From positions 1,277,501 through 1,341,500 of the forward strand of contig JACYXH010000228.1 of NCBI GenBank assembly GCA_026745465.1: a stretch of 64,000 nt of DNA. Direction: 5' to 3'. The notes beneath the pieces were generated by a model. It had not been told where the DNA came from and searched no databases. It was given only the letters and a program-made list of their open reading frames with translations. The position numbers and the translations under genes are program-made. This DNA is from Lota lota. Taxonomy: Eukaryota > Chordata > Actinopteri > Gadiformes > Lotidae. Positions 12,500-30,775 of this stretch are shown here, one piece after another (within the stretch, counting starts at the first letter, position 1; every line of letters starts with the position of its first letter).

Positions 12500-13315
12500 T
12501 TTCACTTTGAGTTTTATTTCTAATGCTCTAGACTGCCCCAAAAGTGTGAGCAAACATCTCATTGCACATAAAGACTAATTTGATACATTAGTTTGATCCA
12601 CACTGTTATCACACTTTTTGCTTAGTTTACTATAGCAACAAGAAAAAAAAACAAAGAGCAAAGATTGCCATCCATTTCTAAATAATATATATAAAATATG
12701 TATTGCTAAGTAAGCCAATGGTGTATTTCTTCATGGCCTCTTAACCATAACAAAACAGTTTTGTTATGCTAGGAATTACCCACACAGATTCAATTTCACT
12801 CCCACCATGGGAAATTAAATACATGACCAAATGTGAATGGAGCTGCAAGACACTGCTGATGTCTCCGCAGTGACTCACCATCGTCAACAGAACAGGCAGA
12901 ACATAAGAGTTAAGTTACAGCAGGATGGGTGGTAAACACATTTAATTCCAAACATTAGAAATCACTGCTCTTTTCATGCTTAAAACAATCTGTACCAGCA
13001 TCGTAGTGTTTCTTTGGAGCCAATGAGAGGTCAGCGAGAACACCCAGAAGAAAAGTACAGACATTAAATCCAGGAAACCACAGTGGTCAAATGTATGCAT
13101 CGCCGTGCAAAATAAAGACCTTTACAACGAGCAGCTCTCTATCGTTGGAGGCTGGGTGTGAGGCTCAGGCAGGAGCCCATGGAGACTCTCTGCCTGTGGG
13201 AGAGAGTGGCCCAGGGTGTAGCCCCGGGCCTGGAAGTGTGTCAGCATTTTATTTATTTTTTAAAGAAATTGAAGGGGGGGTCATTGGAGGGTCAGAGAAT
13301 AGGTAACATTCAGGC
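12500..13315. other. Intergenic, no gene recognised
   Basis: Unique sequence, AT-rich to 12.8 kb. Nothing identifiable. Confidence 0.4.
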
Positions 13316-18125
<4,810 letters not shown>

Positions 18126-18129
18126 CTTG

Positions 18130-18138
18130 CCCCCCCCC

Positions 18139-18169
<31 letters not shown>

Positions 18170-18222
18170 ACACACACACACTTGGGGGGGTGGTGGGGGG
18201 GGCTGTGGTGGATCGAACCCGA

Positions 18223-18275
<53 letters not shown>
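18130..18275 (+). repeat. Compound repeat: C26, (CA)n, G-rich, (CT)n
   Basis: A 26-base C run (18130-18155) passes directly into (CA)n to 18181, then a G-rich linker, then (TC)n to about 18275. Confidence 0.9.
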
Positions 18276-18279
<4 letters not shown>

Positions 18280-18714
18280 GCTGTTGTTTCTCAGCTACTC
18301 CAGTGTATTAGAAGCTCCACGATAAGTCGTTGAGAAATCCTGCTCACCTCTGTTTCTTTTAACCTATGCATTTGAAGTGTCTAAAAAAGTCCCCCAAAAA
18401 TAAAGCCCCCCGCCGTGATGAATGATGATCACAGTTGACTCAAAGTGGGTCTTTCAGTCAAATTGCAGCTGAATAAATAATGCTTTTAAAGGCTGTCGAT
18501 GCCAATGATGAGATGGTTTGCGGTGCGCGTGCGGAAATAAACACACGTTACTGTCACGAAAAAGACCCAGATTAGTGTGGGGGTGTTGCCGTGGAAACAC
18601 TGGTGGGCACAGGGAGGGGCGAAGGACGTCGGCAGCCTCTTTGATAATGACACCGTGTCTTGTGGTAATTGGTTTGGGTTCCTTCCTCGGTCTCTGCTTG
18701 GAGGAGGGCATCGG

Positions 18715-18900
18715 AGTGGGTGGTGGTGGATTGTGGAGGTGGAGGTGGAGGTGGAGGAGGAGGAGGTGGTGGTGGTGGATTGTGGTGGTGGAGGTGGTGG
18801 TGGAGGTGGAGGTGGTTGAGGTGCTGGTGGTGGAGGTGGTGGTGGTGGTGGAGGTGGTGATGGTGGTGGTGGTGGGCAGGGGTGGTGGTGGAGGTGGGTA
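18715..18900 (+). repeat. (GGT/GGA)n degenerate trinucleotide array
   Basis: G-rich GGTGGA/GGTGGT array that yields spurious Gly- or Trp-rich and Pro-rich frames. It has high G-quadruplex potential. Confidence 0.85.
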
Positions 18901-19014
18901 GGGGTGTGATTCAGGCACCAGGCATGAGTGAAAGCTCCAGGAGAAGGGCCCCTCAAAGAAAACTTCAAGTCAGCTAGGTGCATCTGGCCTATCTTCAACC
19001 ATACTAATAAACAA

Positions 19015-19415
19015 ACACTCACACGCATGTACACACACCCGCACACACACATGTGCAGTCATAACCACACACACAAACACGCACGCACACACAGGTGCAC
19101 TCACAGACACACACAGACACACACACAAACACACACACACAGACACATGCACTCACAGACACACACAAACACACACACGTTCAGTCACAGAGACACACAC
19201 ACAAACACACACGTGCACTCACAGACACACATAAACACACACACTCGTGCCCTCACAGACACACACAAACACACACACATGTGCACTCACAGACACACAC
19301 AAACACACACAAACACACAAACACACACACACACACACGTGCACTCACAGACACACAAACACACACACGTGCACTCACAGACACACACAAACACATAAAC
19401 ACACACAAGCAATCA
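19015..19415 (+). repeat. CA-rich minisatellite, unit about 32-34 bp
   Basis: Repeated blocks of the form GTGCACTCACAGACACACAC followed by AAACACACACAC, at least seven copies with length variation. All frames are open but low in complexity. Confidence 0.85.
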
Positions 19416-19773
19416 AAACATGCCCTGTACTAACAAAACACAGCCTGCATAACACATATTCATACCCACCCACCTCACACACACAAACACACAGAGACAC
19501 ACACATCTATGTCATTTAGTGTGAACGACATAATACAACTATTAACAGGCAGCCCCAGCTCGTTTGAGGCCATCATCCTGACAAATCATCAACAACAAAC
19601 AGCCCAACCCGTCAACATAGCTATTCACTGACCCTTTGATAGCAAGGGGACCTCTAATGAAAGCTGTCCTATCTTGAAAGAGCTCTCCTTCTTTTATCAA
19701 ACAGGGCATCATCTGCAACCAATAGAAGGTCTCCTCTTACGAAATGAGAGCCTGCTCAACAGATGTCTCCTGC

Positions 19774-19777
<4 letters not shown>

Positions 19778-19835
<58 letters not shown>
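19778..19835 (+). repeat. (CT)n microsatellite
   Basis: Nearly pure CT/TC array of about 29 units. Confidence 0.95.
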
Positions 19836-19837
<2 letters not shown>

Positions 19838-19839
19838 TC

Positions 19840-20825
19840 GCATCTTAGATGGCACTTTTTGACTTAAGTCCAGATCAAGCTTGTTTACTCATTGTCTTTG
19901 GGACATGAAAGGGGCTTTGTGATGTGTGAACGCCGCAGACCTGCGTACACACGTTTGTTTTGGGGGTCTTCAAACGATAGCCGGCACGGGACCTGCTTCT
20001 GCAGCGTGAGCCGGGAGGGGAAGCGGAACAGGAGCTCACGCCACGGTGCATCAAGGGTGCAAGGCTTCCAATGTCCCATTCCCGGACGAAAAGAATGACG
20101 CGTACTATAATAATTGTTAGAACTATGTGGTGCTGATGATAGGGAAGTGACCATATTCGGAGGGTAAATTGACACATAGCATGACCCAAGAAACGACAAA
20201 CACAGCAAACGGCATTCCAGATCAATAACACAAAAATCCTCCACACTTCATGCAACAAACTAATTATCAACACTTGACTCGTAACCCTTGTTTTCCCTTT
20301 TTGTCCCAGATTTCCCACACATTGAAACACTTTTAAGTCTGGTAGGCCTTCTGAACCTCTAAACGCTATCCGGAGCTGAGACCTTCCCAGGGTTTGGTAC
20401 AGGGGGCTGTTATCTCCTCACTGGATATCATGTGGTGCTGGCCCTTCTGCGTTCCCACCCTGCTTCTCTTCATAGCAGAGGGTGGCACATTAAAGCAATC
20501 TCAGAGAAGCTCTTCAGTGCACACAACATGATTTATAGATGGAGGGGGTAGGGGATCTCTACTTTGTTCTTCCAATGAGGACCTCCACCTGTTTCTGATG
20601 ATGTAGGCCTGGAGCCTGTCCCCTTCTGAGAGGCTGATCTCGCTCCCCGGGTCTTTGATGTAACCCGACCTCACAGTTCCACCTCGCCGGCGATTGGACG
20701 AGGGATCGCGGACGTACGGCCTTGTGCACCACAACAGCACATGGATGGTGACGGTGGCGATGGTGGGACGGGGCTGGAGATGGAAGCCTGAAGAGCGTGC
20801 TTTCCCTGGCTGTGATGTGTCCAAA
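19840..20825. other. Intergenic, no gene recognised
   Basis: Unique sequence without recognisable exons. Minus-strand frames here lack homology I can name. Confidence 0.4.
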
Positions 20826-20829
20826 CACC

Positions 20830-20899
20830 AGACAGACAGACAGGCAGGCAGACAGACAGACAGACAGACAGACAGGCAGACAGACAGACAGGCAGACAA

Positions 20900-20950
<51 letters not shown>

Positions 20951-21030
20951 GGCAGGCAGGCGGCCAGGCGAACAGGCAGGCAGGCAGACAGACAGGCAGA
21001 CAGACAGACAGGCAGGCAGGCAGGCATACA
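20830..21030 (+). repeat. (CAGA)n/(CAGG)n tetranucleotide array
   Basis: About 50 units of CAGA with CAGG variants. It has no unique spacers, so it is not a CRISPR. Confidence 0.95.
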
Positions 21031-21324
21031 GGCAGAGGTCATGTGACCAGGGCCTGCCAGCCCTTCTGACTATAAGCAGTAAAACCTGTTGGATCCGAGA
21101 GGGCACATGCAACTGATCGGAGATGAAAGACGAGCTTTGACTTTCACAGGAGGCCTGGGAGTCAGGGTTGGGGTGGCGGGGGTCGGGCGGTGGGGGGCAC
21201 ATCTGAGGGACTTGCCATCATCACAACAGTCAGGGTAATTTTGGGGAAAATCATCCTTAAAGTTTGGGATGGAAAGGGGCGGCATGTAGATTGGTAGAGA
21301 AAGAGACATCAAAAGGAGAGTGAG

Positions 21325-21330
21325 AGAAAT

Positions 21331-21396
<66 letters not shown>

Positions 21397-21595
21397 AGAG
21401 CAAGATTGAGAATGAGGGAGAGAGACAGAGAGCAAGATTGAGAGAGAGAGAGATATGGAGAGAGATTGAGAGCAAGAGAGAGAGATAGAGAGAGAGAGAA
21501 ACAGAGAGAGAGAGAGAGAAAGATTGAGAGAGTGAGAAACAGAGAGAGAGAGAGAGAAAGATTGAGAGAGTGAGAGAGAGAGAGAGCAAGAGAAT
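21325..21595 (+). repeat. (GA)n imperfect array
   Basis: GA-rich with GATTGAGAGCAA-type interruptions. Both-strand frames are artefacts. Confidence 0.9.
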
Positions 21596-22199
21596 GTCAG
21601 TAAAAGCCAAAACGACTGAGCACTCAAAGTGTGAACAACTGTCCATACAGCAGTGATCAGCGCATGGTTCACATCACTTCTAACCGTTTCATCTAACCTG
21701 CCAATGTGAACTACAGCTGTAGTTCGCTGGTGACTAAAGCAGAAGACAACCAGCTACCAAAGTCTTGTCTCCTCGCCATGCCAAATGACCGGAACCATCG
21801 GTTGGAGCGTGGATCTGCACGCACACAAAAAAAACACCAACAGTGCATCATCACCTGTGTGTGCGTCAGCGTCCACCGTTCATCTGTGAGTGATTTCCAG
21901 TTCATCCACTTTTGAGGATGACGTGTGATAAAACCAAGGGTGGGGGTCAAAGTGACTGGACTCAATATGCGACGGACCAAAGAGAGCCCGTGCTTCTTAG
22001 GCCCCACCACATGTTTGAATCTAGACAAGCACCGTTTGAAGATCCCAATGAATACCAGAAGTCCCGCTGGTCCTGCTGGTCTGCTGGTCGCCCTACGCCC
22101 CGTCCGATCGGACTAGCACCTCGCCTGGTCTTAACCCGCTGGTCGCCACAACGCTGCATGGCCAGTCGCCTTGAAAGGATTTTAAGCCATTGCAAAACG

Positions 22200-24000
22200 T
22201 CAAATAGTATGTATAAATAAGAAACATGCGTTGTTTCCGTGTTTGGCTCAGAAGTGACGCACCTTGCAATCCATTATCTTACTTTTCCTTATATTGTGAA
22301 AAAGGACTAAATCTGAACTAGTAATAGGTCCTCCTGCGTTCAATAGGAAATAGAAAAGTAATTTCAATTTGATGGCACAACATGACTCTTTTAGGGGGCG
22401 TCTCATTTGAACAATGGCATCTTAATGCATGTCAATCACTGTCATAATGGCGGTTCCCCCCAAAAGTCGTGTCTGACGTTTGAAGCTTTAGTTAAAAGCA
22501 ACGGGGTTCCGTTAAATGTCCCCCTTAACACAACGCTCTTGTGTTTCCTTTGAATGCATCGCCCATATAGCGTCTAATAGATATTCACAACATCTTTACG
22601 CTTTTATTGTACGCGACGCTTAGCACATCCCTTCCACGCAGCGGGATTAAACCAATTTAGATCGTATTCCCCGCAGGCGTTCAATGCATTTACATTTTTT
22701 TGTGCGTCTTCACGTGCTGAAATGTACGCTTTTAGCCAATTGGTTACTTTATTACGTATTGGCTCGGGAGACAGGCGTAAACCGCCACAGGCGGATGAAA
22801 GTCCTCTCAGGACACTTAGAGTTGCGATTGACGTTCTGTAAAGGTTCAATGGAAATAATAAATACGCAAATAAATTCAATGAATCCTTAGTTCCTAAAAT
22901 ATGTTAATGTCAGCCCAATCCTCTTTCAGGATGAACGAGTCAATTTAAAATATACAGTAGACCCGGGGAACTTTGAAGGGAGCAGAGAAGGGGGGGAGGG
23001 GAGGTTGGAGTGATGGTTTCTTTGATCTTTTGGGGCCCCTTGATAAAAGAAAGCGTCCGAGTCCGTCCTTTTTCTCGAAAGCTAAACATCACCACTGAAG
23101 AGTTGTTCAGCAAGCCAGGATGGCTTTGTGTTCGAAGCTCTATGTTGAATGCTAATAAATTAAAATGTATCAGCATTGTCTCTTTATGTTGTCTCTTCTC
23201 CTTGACTCGGGAAGTACAAATATAATCCGCAGTTTCATCCTCAACGAATTAAACATTGGTTGTGTTTGACCTGTAACAGCTTAATTATGAGGTATTGTTC
23301 ATTATTATTATTATTATTATTTACTTCACCTCAGACTTTGTTTTTTTTATTGTATGTTGCGTGTTTCTTCACTTAATTCTGAGGCTATATTGTCTAACAA
23401 GACGTTTATTCTCACTCCATAAATTCGCGTGGAATGGGAAATAGCCATTTCAAAGCCAATGAAAATCACCACATCAAATAAAACATCTCGGATCAAAAGA
23501 ACCAACGCATGGACATTTTTTCCCTCTATAAATTAAAAAAGGGGGGGGGGGGGTAGTCTGCCCCGCTTGATCATGCGCGAGCCCTGCCCACCGCAGCGAT
23601 TGGCTGAAGGGACCCTCAAGGGGGGAAAGTTTGAATAAAATACAAGAGCATGGCACGAGTGTTGTCATTCAAGCCTGCACGCTCGGTCCCTGGCCCTTGA
23701 GTTGTACTAGTTAGGCTAGACAGGTCTTCGCTCGTACAAGCGATCTTGTGAATGGTCCACCCGTTATACCAAGAGCCACTAGAGATATTGCTGGACAAGT
23801 TTTTACTTTAGTTTAGTCAATGTATTGCTCGGAACAAACGATGGGACAACTCAACTCTGTTTAGTTCGCTTATTGTTGTTGTTATTATACCGTTATTCAT
23901 TTTTATTTTTTTTAAGCGTAACTCTATTATCCAGGCATACACGAGAGGTTAAATTTGGACCAAGCCATCTGCGTGGTTCTACCAAATTTGCGTGGATAAG
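22200..24000 (+). promoter_or_regulatory. Probable notum promoter, 5' UTR and upstream regulatory region
   Basis: This 1.8 kb stretch is much poorer in simple repeats than the 22 kb before it, which fits an upstream control region. Visible sites are a CCAAT box in reverse (ATTGG, 23599-23603), an AT-rich TATA-like run (GAATAAAATA, 23633-23642) and a TCF/LEF-type motif CTTTGATC at 23020-23027. Transcription may start around 23.66 kb, leaving a 5' UTR of roughly 330 bases; this is inferred from the TATA-like position only. A short G run lies at about 23540. No coding exon was recognised. Confidence 0.4.
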
Positions 24001-27000
24001 ATGACAGCGATCCGAATAATGTCCTCGGTGGTGCTGTTGGTGCTGATGCAGTCCGGAGTGTTTTGCGCACGTAGGTTCCGAGGTGGTCGCAACCCACAAC
24101 CACGGCGGGCGCCGCCTTCTCCCACGCACCGGGACCGGGGAGACACCACAGAAAGCTTCCCTTTGGATTTCACGGCGGTAGAGGAGAACATGGACAACTT
24201 CATGACACAAGTGAAGAACCTCGCGCAGTCCTTGTACCCGTGCTCTGCCCAGAAGCTCGACTATGACATGAAACTGAACTTGTTGGAGAATACGTCTGTC
24301 ACGTGCAACGACGGCAGTCCTTCTGGGTACGTAGCAATAACTTCAACTGTATCTAGCTAGCTTTGAAGCCAGACGTACAATTTGACAACGCAAAAACGGT
24401 TCTCTGGTTGAACTTTCTTGAGGCAAGGTCAAAAGAAAAAAAGATGTAGGCCGTCGTCGAAACGAAGTGGTTGAATGATCACAGCACGCGCCGGTCTAGA
24501 CCGAGGACGGACAGCTGCTTCGTGTCAGCGGCGCGTGGAGGAGGAGGACAGCCACATAGCTGAACGCTTCATTTCCTTTGCTCCTCTAAATTACAATGCA
24601 GCATTCTGCTGGGCACCACGTTTGAGAGACGCTTGCGATTCCTTTCTATTCGCTCTTGAGCGGGGAGTACAAAAAAAAGAGAGGGTATATTTCCGAAGTT
24701 GGTGCATTTTGGGGGGACCTACTCGAAAGCCGCACCATAGCAGGAAGAGAATTTCCCGTTTATTGATCTGCTGTACAATCCATTGTTGACAATGCGATTA
24801 GGGATAAATCCCTTTGTTATTGGGGAAGCCTGGACGATTTCTCCTCTTAAGAAGGATAAGCCACCGCACTGAAAGCATTTTAATGTCAGACAGATCCTCC
24901 TTTCCTTTGATCCACTATGTAGAGTTGCTCAGTTGTTGTGTTGTTTTATTGGGGGAAAAATCATATTGTATATCATATAAATCTATTGACCAGCGGTCAC
25001 ACAGTGCTACATTCATGAACAAGCAGAATAGGCCTTTAAGGTAATAGTAATGCTGTAACAATATATTATGTATTATCAAGACAGGTTTAGCTAAATTACT
25101 CAAATGTATCTTTTATAAAAACACATACAAAGTTATATTATATTATATAAGTTGTATTAGTTCTATTATTAACGTTATATGTATGTGTTATACAGTTGAC
25201 CTTTATGCCATTTTGCCTTCTTTGATCATTAACATCAGGTATATTATGAATCAGTGCAGTGGAGGCAGATTGGTTGCTATATCTATATCTATATCTATAT
25301 GCATATTGGTGGATTTAGTATCCCATCTAATTCCTGGGTTAACCTCAAAGTGGCACCTGGGGAGCTAAACTCAGGATGAGGACAAGTAGGCCTACTGGGG
25401 ACAATTGTTGACAGATGGATGTTCAGAGCTGTCTCCAGATGTTATTCCATCCTGGTAACAGTGTGCCAGTCCTCTGGAGTACTGGTCACTCAATGTTCTC
25501 AAAAATAACAATGTTGTTTTAATGACAATGTTGTTTTATCTATCATCTATCAGGTATAATCGATGAACTATCGTCTATCGTCTAATTATTTTTCATAAGG
25601 ATTGAAAATATTATTAAAAAAGTAAAAAATGGTGGTAAATGTTCACCAAAAGTCTCCCAAAATCATTTAAAATCAGGTCATTTTTCAGCCGTCGTGATGC
25701 ATAATGTATTCATGATTGACCTTATCAATTAATCCATTATTGAGAACATAAGTCATAGTTCCATGCCTGAATTGCTCTCATGCTCTGCCGTACTATAGTT
25801 GACTAAATAAAGCCTGATGTATTTCCCCAGTGGTGACCAAGAAACCCTGCACTTGTAAATCAAAAGTTAAACGAGCAGCAGACTCATAGTACTAGCGTTC
25901 TAGCAGTAAAATACTGCTCTTCTTGGCTTAGCTGCATGGTCTCTACTGTCGACCGTCCGAACAAGGCTACGAGGCATTCAACAGCAGCCAGAATGTGATT
26001 AAATGTCTGAGCAAACAGCACCAATGAGCTGCCAAGTCCATTTCCTTTGATGCTATTTGATGCAGTGGATTCTGCCGATTGCTAAGAGTTAAGTCGCTGG
26101 TTAAGTCTGGTGGACATACAAGAGTTGAAGTCTTGAAGTCTGTTGTGGACAGCAATCTGCTGTCTGGACATAGTTGGAATTTATTTTAGTTTGTCATTTT
26201 AATTTCATCTTTGGTCAGGAAAGTATAGGAAGGGGGAAAAGTATAATATATATATATATACACATGGTTATAAACAGGATATGTATACCGATGCAGAGAT
26301 GGCCATGCAATCTGCTGCGATAGAATGCCCCGCTTGCAGTATTTCAATGGACTTTTGATCTTCCGTTTCTAATTGGATCACCTGGGTTAGACAGTAGGAG
26401 ACATGTATATGGGTCCCGCAGCAACAACCCCAAGACAACATTGTCCAAAATACAAACGCTACATTATTCCAGTGTGTCCGTGATGTTTTCATTCCTTTGT
26501 GCTGAAACGTTGGGGTTTAGATGATTGTAGGACACTGTTTAGGAATGATGACATCAGAGCAGTCTGCCAGAATATGATGGTACACATCACTCGCCATGGC
26601 AACGTACACACTGAAGAAGAGAGAGAACATTGCATCATTTATTTTTTTCCAACCAGTATGTGGGTTCCATGGGTTGCCCTATCTGCTAATCACGTTTATC
26701 TGCTTTGATCTGTGTAATCTCCAGGCTAAATTCATGTAGGTGAAATATTTTATTTTTATCTTCTTGTAAGTTTAGACACAAGGGGTCTTTGTTTGGGATA
26801 ACTTGGCCACATGACATTTGTTTTATTATGGATACATTGTTGAATGGTAGTAGTAGTCAGTAATGATACAGTACTTTCCTTCCTTTTTACTTCATCTTTA
26901 TCAAATATAACGTTTATTTTCCAGTTTAAAGTTCATATTGTTTTAGTTGAAGTGATGTTAATGAATGTGTATTGATGTAATTCATGAATGATATACTTCT

Positions 27001-27278
27001 CTTCCAGATACTACCTGAAAGAATCTCGAGGCAGTCGACGCTGGCTGATCTTCTTAGAAGGTGTGTTCTCAGAAAGATATCTCCAAAACATTCTCTGATT
27101 CAACTATTTCCTCTGTTCTAATCTTTGGATCTTTGATATTTTAAAGCAATACTGATATCTTAACGTCCAGCGTTTTTGAAGCAATCATCAAGAAAAAGTT
27201 TCATGAAATATGAAAATAATGAAAAATGTTTAACACAACATAAACACATGGTAACTTGGATGTGTGTCTCTGGGCCTC

Positions 27279-27310
<32 letters not shown>

Positions 27311-30300
27311 CTCAGGTGGCTGGTACTGTTTCAACAAGGAGAACTGTGACACGCGCTATGAGACCATGAGGAGGCTGATGAGCTCGTCCAAGTGGCCCCA
27401 AACAAAAACAGGTCAGAATCACGCAAGGGAGACACGGCCACTGTTCCCACTCACACACACCATATCATACAGATACCCTCCCCTCAGCACCGCTAGTGCC
27501 AGGGAAACAGGACATGAGCACGGATATTGAAGCTTTGGTGAATTATGCCTGCCATGATTCATACTAAATACATAAATAAACGTAAATTTGAGCAACAATG
27601 GCCTGAAAGAAGGAAGCAGAAGCTAAGGCACAGGGCTTTAGCTTCAGCTCAGTAGTCTACTACTGCTATTTTGACCACTACATCTACTACCACTAGTACT
27701 ACTGGGGCTACTGAGGCTACTGTGGATCCTGTACTACTGCAGTGACTGTACTGTACTACAGCTAATGTATTGAGATCTCGCCAGACAAGCACACAGAGTG
27801 TGTGCACGTGTGTGTGTGTGTGTGTCTGTATGTGGTTTCTGTTGTGAGATGAAGGAAGGGGGTTCCTCCCTCTGTCTGCAGCAGACACCGTAGCCCTACC
27901 TGGTGCCCTGTCGCCCTATGCTCACCTGCCCTCTCATTGGGCTGTAATGACTGTAATCCAATGATGATGATGATGAGGAGGAGGATGTGGGAGGTGGGTG
28001 GCTGGGTGCTCTTAAGGATACATATTGATCTGTTGTTGTTGTTGTTGTTGTTGTTTGGTCTCTGCAGGGACGGGGATTCTGTCTCCGCTGCCCGAGGAAA
28101 ACCCCCACTGGTGGAACGCAAACATGGTGTACGTTATGTCATGAACACGTGTGTGTATGTGTGTGTGGGAGAGTGAATGCTCATGTGTACAGGTGTGTAT
28201 GTATGTGAATGCATACGATTATGTGTGTGCACGTGTGTTAATGTGTGTGTTTAAGTCGGCGCTGCCTAATGATAGCTGCTATCTTTCCTGTGCACTTCCT
28301 GTGCTTAGTAGCTATAATAGTACACACACATGCGCATGTCTAAAGCATGTCTCTGGTGTGACTCACACAGGTTCATCCCCTACTGCTCCAGTGATGTCTG
28401 GAGCGGGGCCTCCCCCAAGACAGACCAGAGTAAGCTGTCTTTAGCTTTCTTCAACTACATTTCATACGAAATGTATGAATTTCTTTATTCCAAACGGTGT
28501 GCGCTGTTTGTTTTTTCTCACAAAAACCCTTGGTTCTCTCCATGTCGTGTGTTCAGACAGCTACGCCTTCATGGGCTCCCTGATTATCCAGGAGGTTGTG
28601 AAGGACCTTCTGTCCAAAGGCCTGGACAACGCCAAGGTTCTCCTGCTCGCAGGCAGCAGGTTTGTGTATTTTCATGCATGTGTGCGTGTCAATGTGTGTG
28701 TGTGTGTGTGTGCGTGTGTGTGTGTGTTTAATGTCATCTCATCGTGTTGCTGTATGGGGTCAGTACATCAATACATACACTAGCACAGCTGTAGCTCTCA
28801 TTGGGCTGTGCATTCCCTGATTCAGTTGACCCGTTTATCTCCCAGCCGTCATGCTAGTTGACCTTTTTAGTTTCATCAAATGGATCTCATCATCGTATCG
28901 TTTGTGATTGTGTTGTGTTTTTGATGCGCCCATGTCATCATCGTCCTGCCCCCCCCCCCCCCCCCGTCGTCTCCCCCCTCTGCGTAGCGCGGGCGGCACC
29001 GGGGTCCTGCTGAACGTTGACCGCGTGGCGGACCTGCTGGAGGGCCTGGGCCACACCGCCATCCAGGTGCGCGGCCTGGCCGACTCAGGCTGGTTCCTGG
29101 ACAACAAGCAGTACCACTGCACCGACTGTGTGGACACCATCAGCTGTTCCCCCACCGAGACCATCAGGAGAGGCATCAAGTATGGCCCTGTTTCCTATTA
29201 TGGCCACGAATGTGCGATTGTACTTGCGTTTGGATTATTTGGTCATATGTGCGTTACAGAGTGGATTTCAGTCGTTTGTTGGATTGTACCACATGGGTTA
29301 TAAGCAACAGTGGATTATTTGCTGTACTTTGCATGTAACGAACACAATTACAAAAAGCCCTAAAATTATGATTGGGTAATTACAAAACATGTGCAGATGC
29401 ACCTGCTGTGTGACGTAGACTCATTGACACTGCAATGACCTTTGAACTGCTGCCCCAACAGGTTCTGGGGTAGCGTGGTCCCAGAGAAGTGCAGACAGAC
29501 CCACGAAGGAGAGGAGTGGAACTGTTTCTTTGGATACCGAGTCTTCCCATCAATAAAGAGTGAGTGTTGATGAGAAGCTTCTTCCTCACAGGAACAACTC
29601 AACACAAACAGTTTGCTGTTTAGAGGCTGGTAGTACTTTTTATCGTTGATATCTAATAGGTAGCCCAAGCGAAACCTCACTCACCGAACCTAACCTTGCT
29701 GTCCATTGTCTCTCCGCAGGCCCGGTCTTCGTGGTCCAGTGGCTGTTTGACGAGGCCCAGTTAACGGTGGACAACATCCAGCTGACGGGACAGCCCGTGC
29801 AGGAGGGCCAGTGGCGCTACATCCAGAACCTTGGCATCGAGCTGAGGAACACCCTCAAAGATGTGCCGTAAGAACCACTCTCTATACTCCAGCTAATGAA
29901 GCTTTGAGTTTTGATCTCACAACAATTTCACTTAACCGGGAAGTCCTATGACCTTGTTTGGAAAGATGCTGTAAACATAATGATGCACCGGTACGTATGT
30001 ATGTATGTAAGGAATGTTTGTATGTATATATACACGTATGTATGTATGTACGTATGTATGTATGTGTGTGCGTATGTATGTATATATGTATGTATGTATA
30101 ACAATGGTGTCATCGCTGATTTTACAGAGCCATGTTTGCGCCGGCCTGCTTATCCCATGAAGTTATCACCAGAAAGTGAGTATCACTCAACCCGCCATCT
30201 GTTCTCAACAGACGTATGAACACGAAACAACGCAACAGAAGCCTCTAAGCCTCAAAAGCTTCTGTTGTCATTTCGGGTTCATGCATTGAGTCTAAGAAAT

Positions 30301-30680
30301 TTGTTTGTGACTTTGTTGTTTTGTTGCGTTATGTTCTCGTGAGCTGACAGCGCCCTCTTGTGTCCATGTCCAGCTACTGGATAGACGTGCAGGTGAAAGG
30401 CACGTCCCTGCCCCGGGCCCTCCACTGCTGGGACCGCAGCCTCCACGACAGCAACCGCAACAACAAGGCCCCGCCCAAGGGCTGCCCGGTGCACCTGATT
30501 GACAGCTGCCCGTGGCCCCACTGCAACCCCACCTGCCCCACCATCAGAGACCAGTTCACGGGGCAGGAGATGAACGTCATCCAGTTCCTCATGCACATGG
30601 GCTTCGACGTGCAGAAGATGGCCCAGCAGCAGGGCATGGACCCTGCCAAACTACTGGGCATGCTCAGTAGCGGCAGCTAA
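24001..30680 (+). CDS. notum: Notum palmitoleoyl-protein carboxylesterase, complete, 11 coding exons
   Basis: Secreted serine hydrolase that removes the palmitoleate from Wnt proteins and so damps Wnt signalling. Coding exons: 24001-24326, 27008-27060, 27316-27411, 28068-28128, 28371-28429, 28557-28659, 28988-29179, 29462-29559, 29720-29867, 30128-30175, 30374-30680. All introns are GT-AG and phase is kept throughout, giving 496 aa, the same length I recall for human NOTUM. The start at 24001 is followed by a hydrophobic signal peptide (residues 7-22, [16 protein letters not shown]). The nucleophile motif GSSAGG is split across exons 6/7 and puts the catalytic Ser at residue 233; Asp340 (FDEA) and His389 (LSHE) complete the triad. 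Conserved cysteines and the C-terminal LGMLSSGS are present. A second in-frame ATG at 24019 could also start a signal peptide. The family call is secure; whether it is notum1a or notum1b is not decided by the sequence alone. Confidence 0.97.
24327..27007 (+). other. notum intron 1 with TCF/LEF-type motifs
   Basis: This 2.7 kb intron has donor GG|GTACGTA and acceptor TTCCAG. It is AT-rich, with few microsatellites (short AT and ATCT runs near 25280 and 26250). Three same-orientation CTTTGATC motifs lie at 24905-24912, 25220-25227 and 26703-26710. No coding sequence or recognisable transposon was seen. Confidence 0.6.
30000..30098 (+). repeat. (GTAT)n tetranucleotide array in notum intron 9
   Basis: Repeated GTAT/TATG units between notum coding exons 9 and 10, without effect on the splice sites. 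Confidence 0.85.
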
Positions 30681-30732
30681 ATGGACCGCTGTGGTTTCGG
30701 CGCCAAACGACAACAAACAACAACACATGGCT

Positions 30733-30775
<43 letters not shown>

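Noticed and set aside
18454..19052. Pro/Thr-rich minus-strand frames
   Set aside because: Produced by the GGT/GGA array and CA repeats; no start context, splice signals or recognisable domain.
20830..21030. Regular short repeats resembling a CRISPR array
   Set aside because: They are contiguous CAGA/CAGG tetranucleotides with no spacers, in a vertebrate genome.
23992..24000. Upstream extension of notum to 23992
   Set aside because: It would start with GTG; the first in-frame ATG is at 24001 and is followed directly by a signal peptide.
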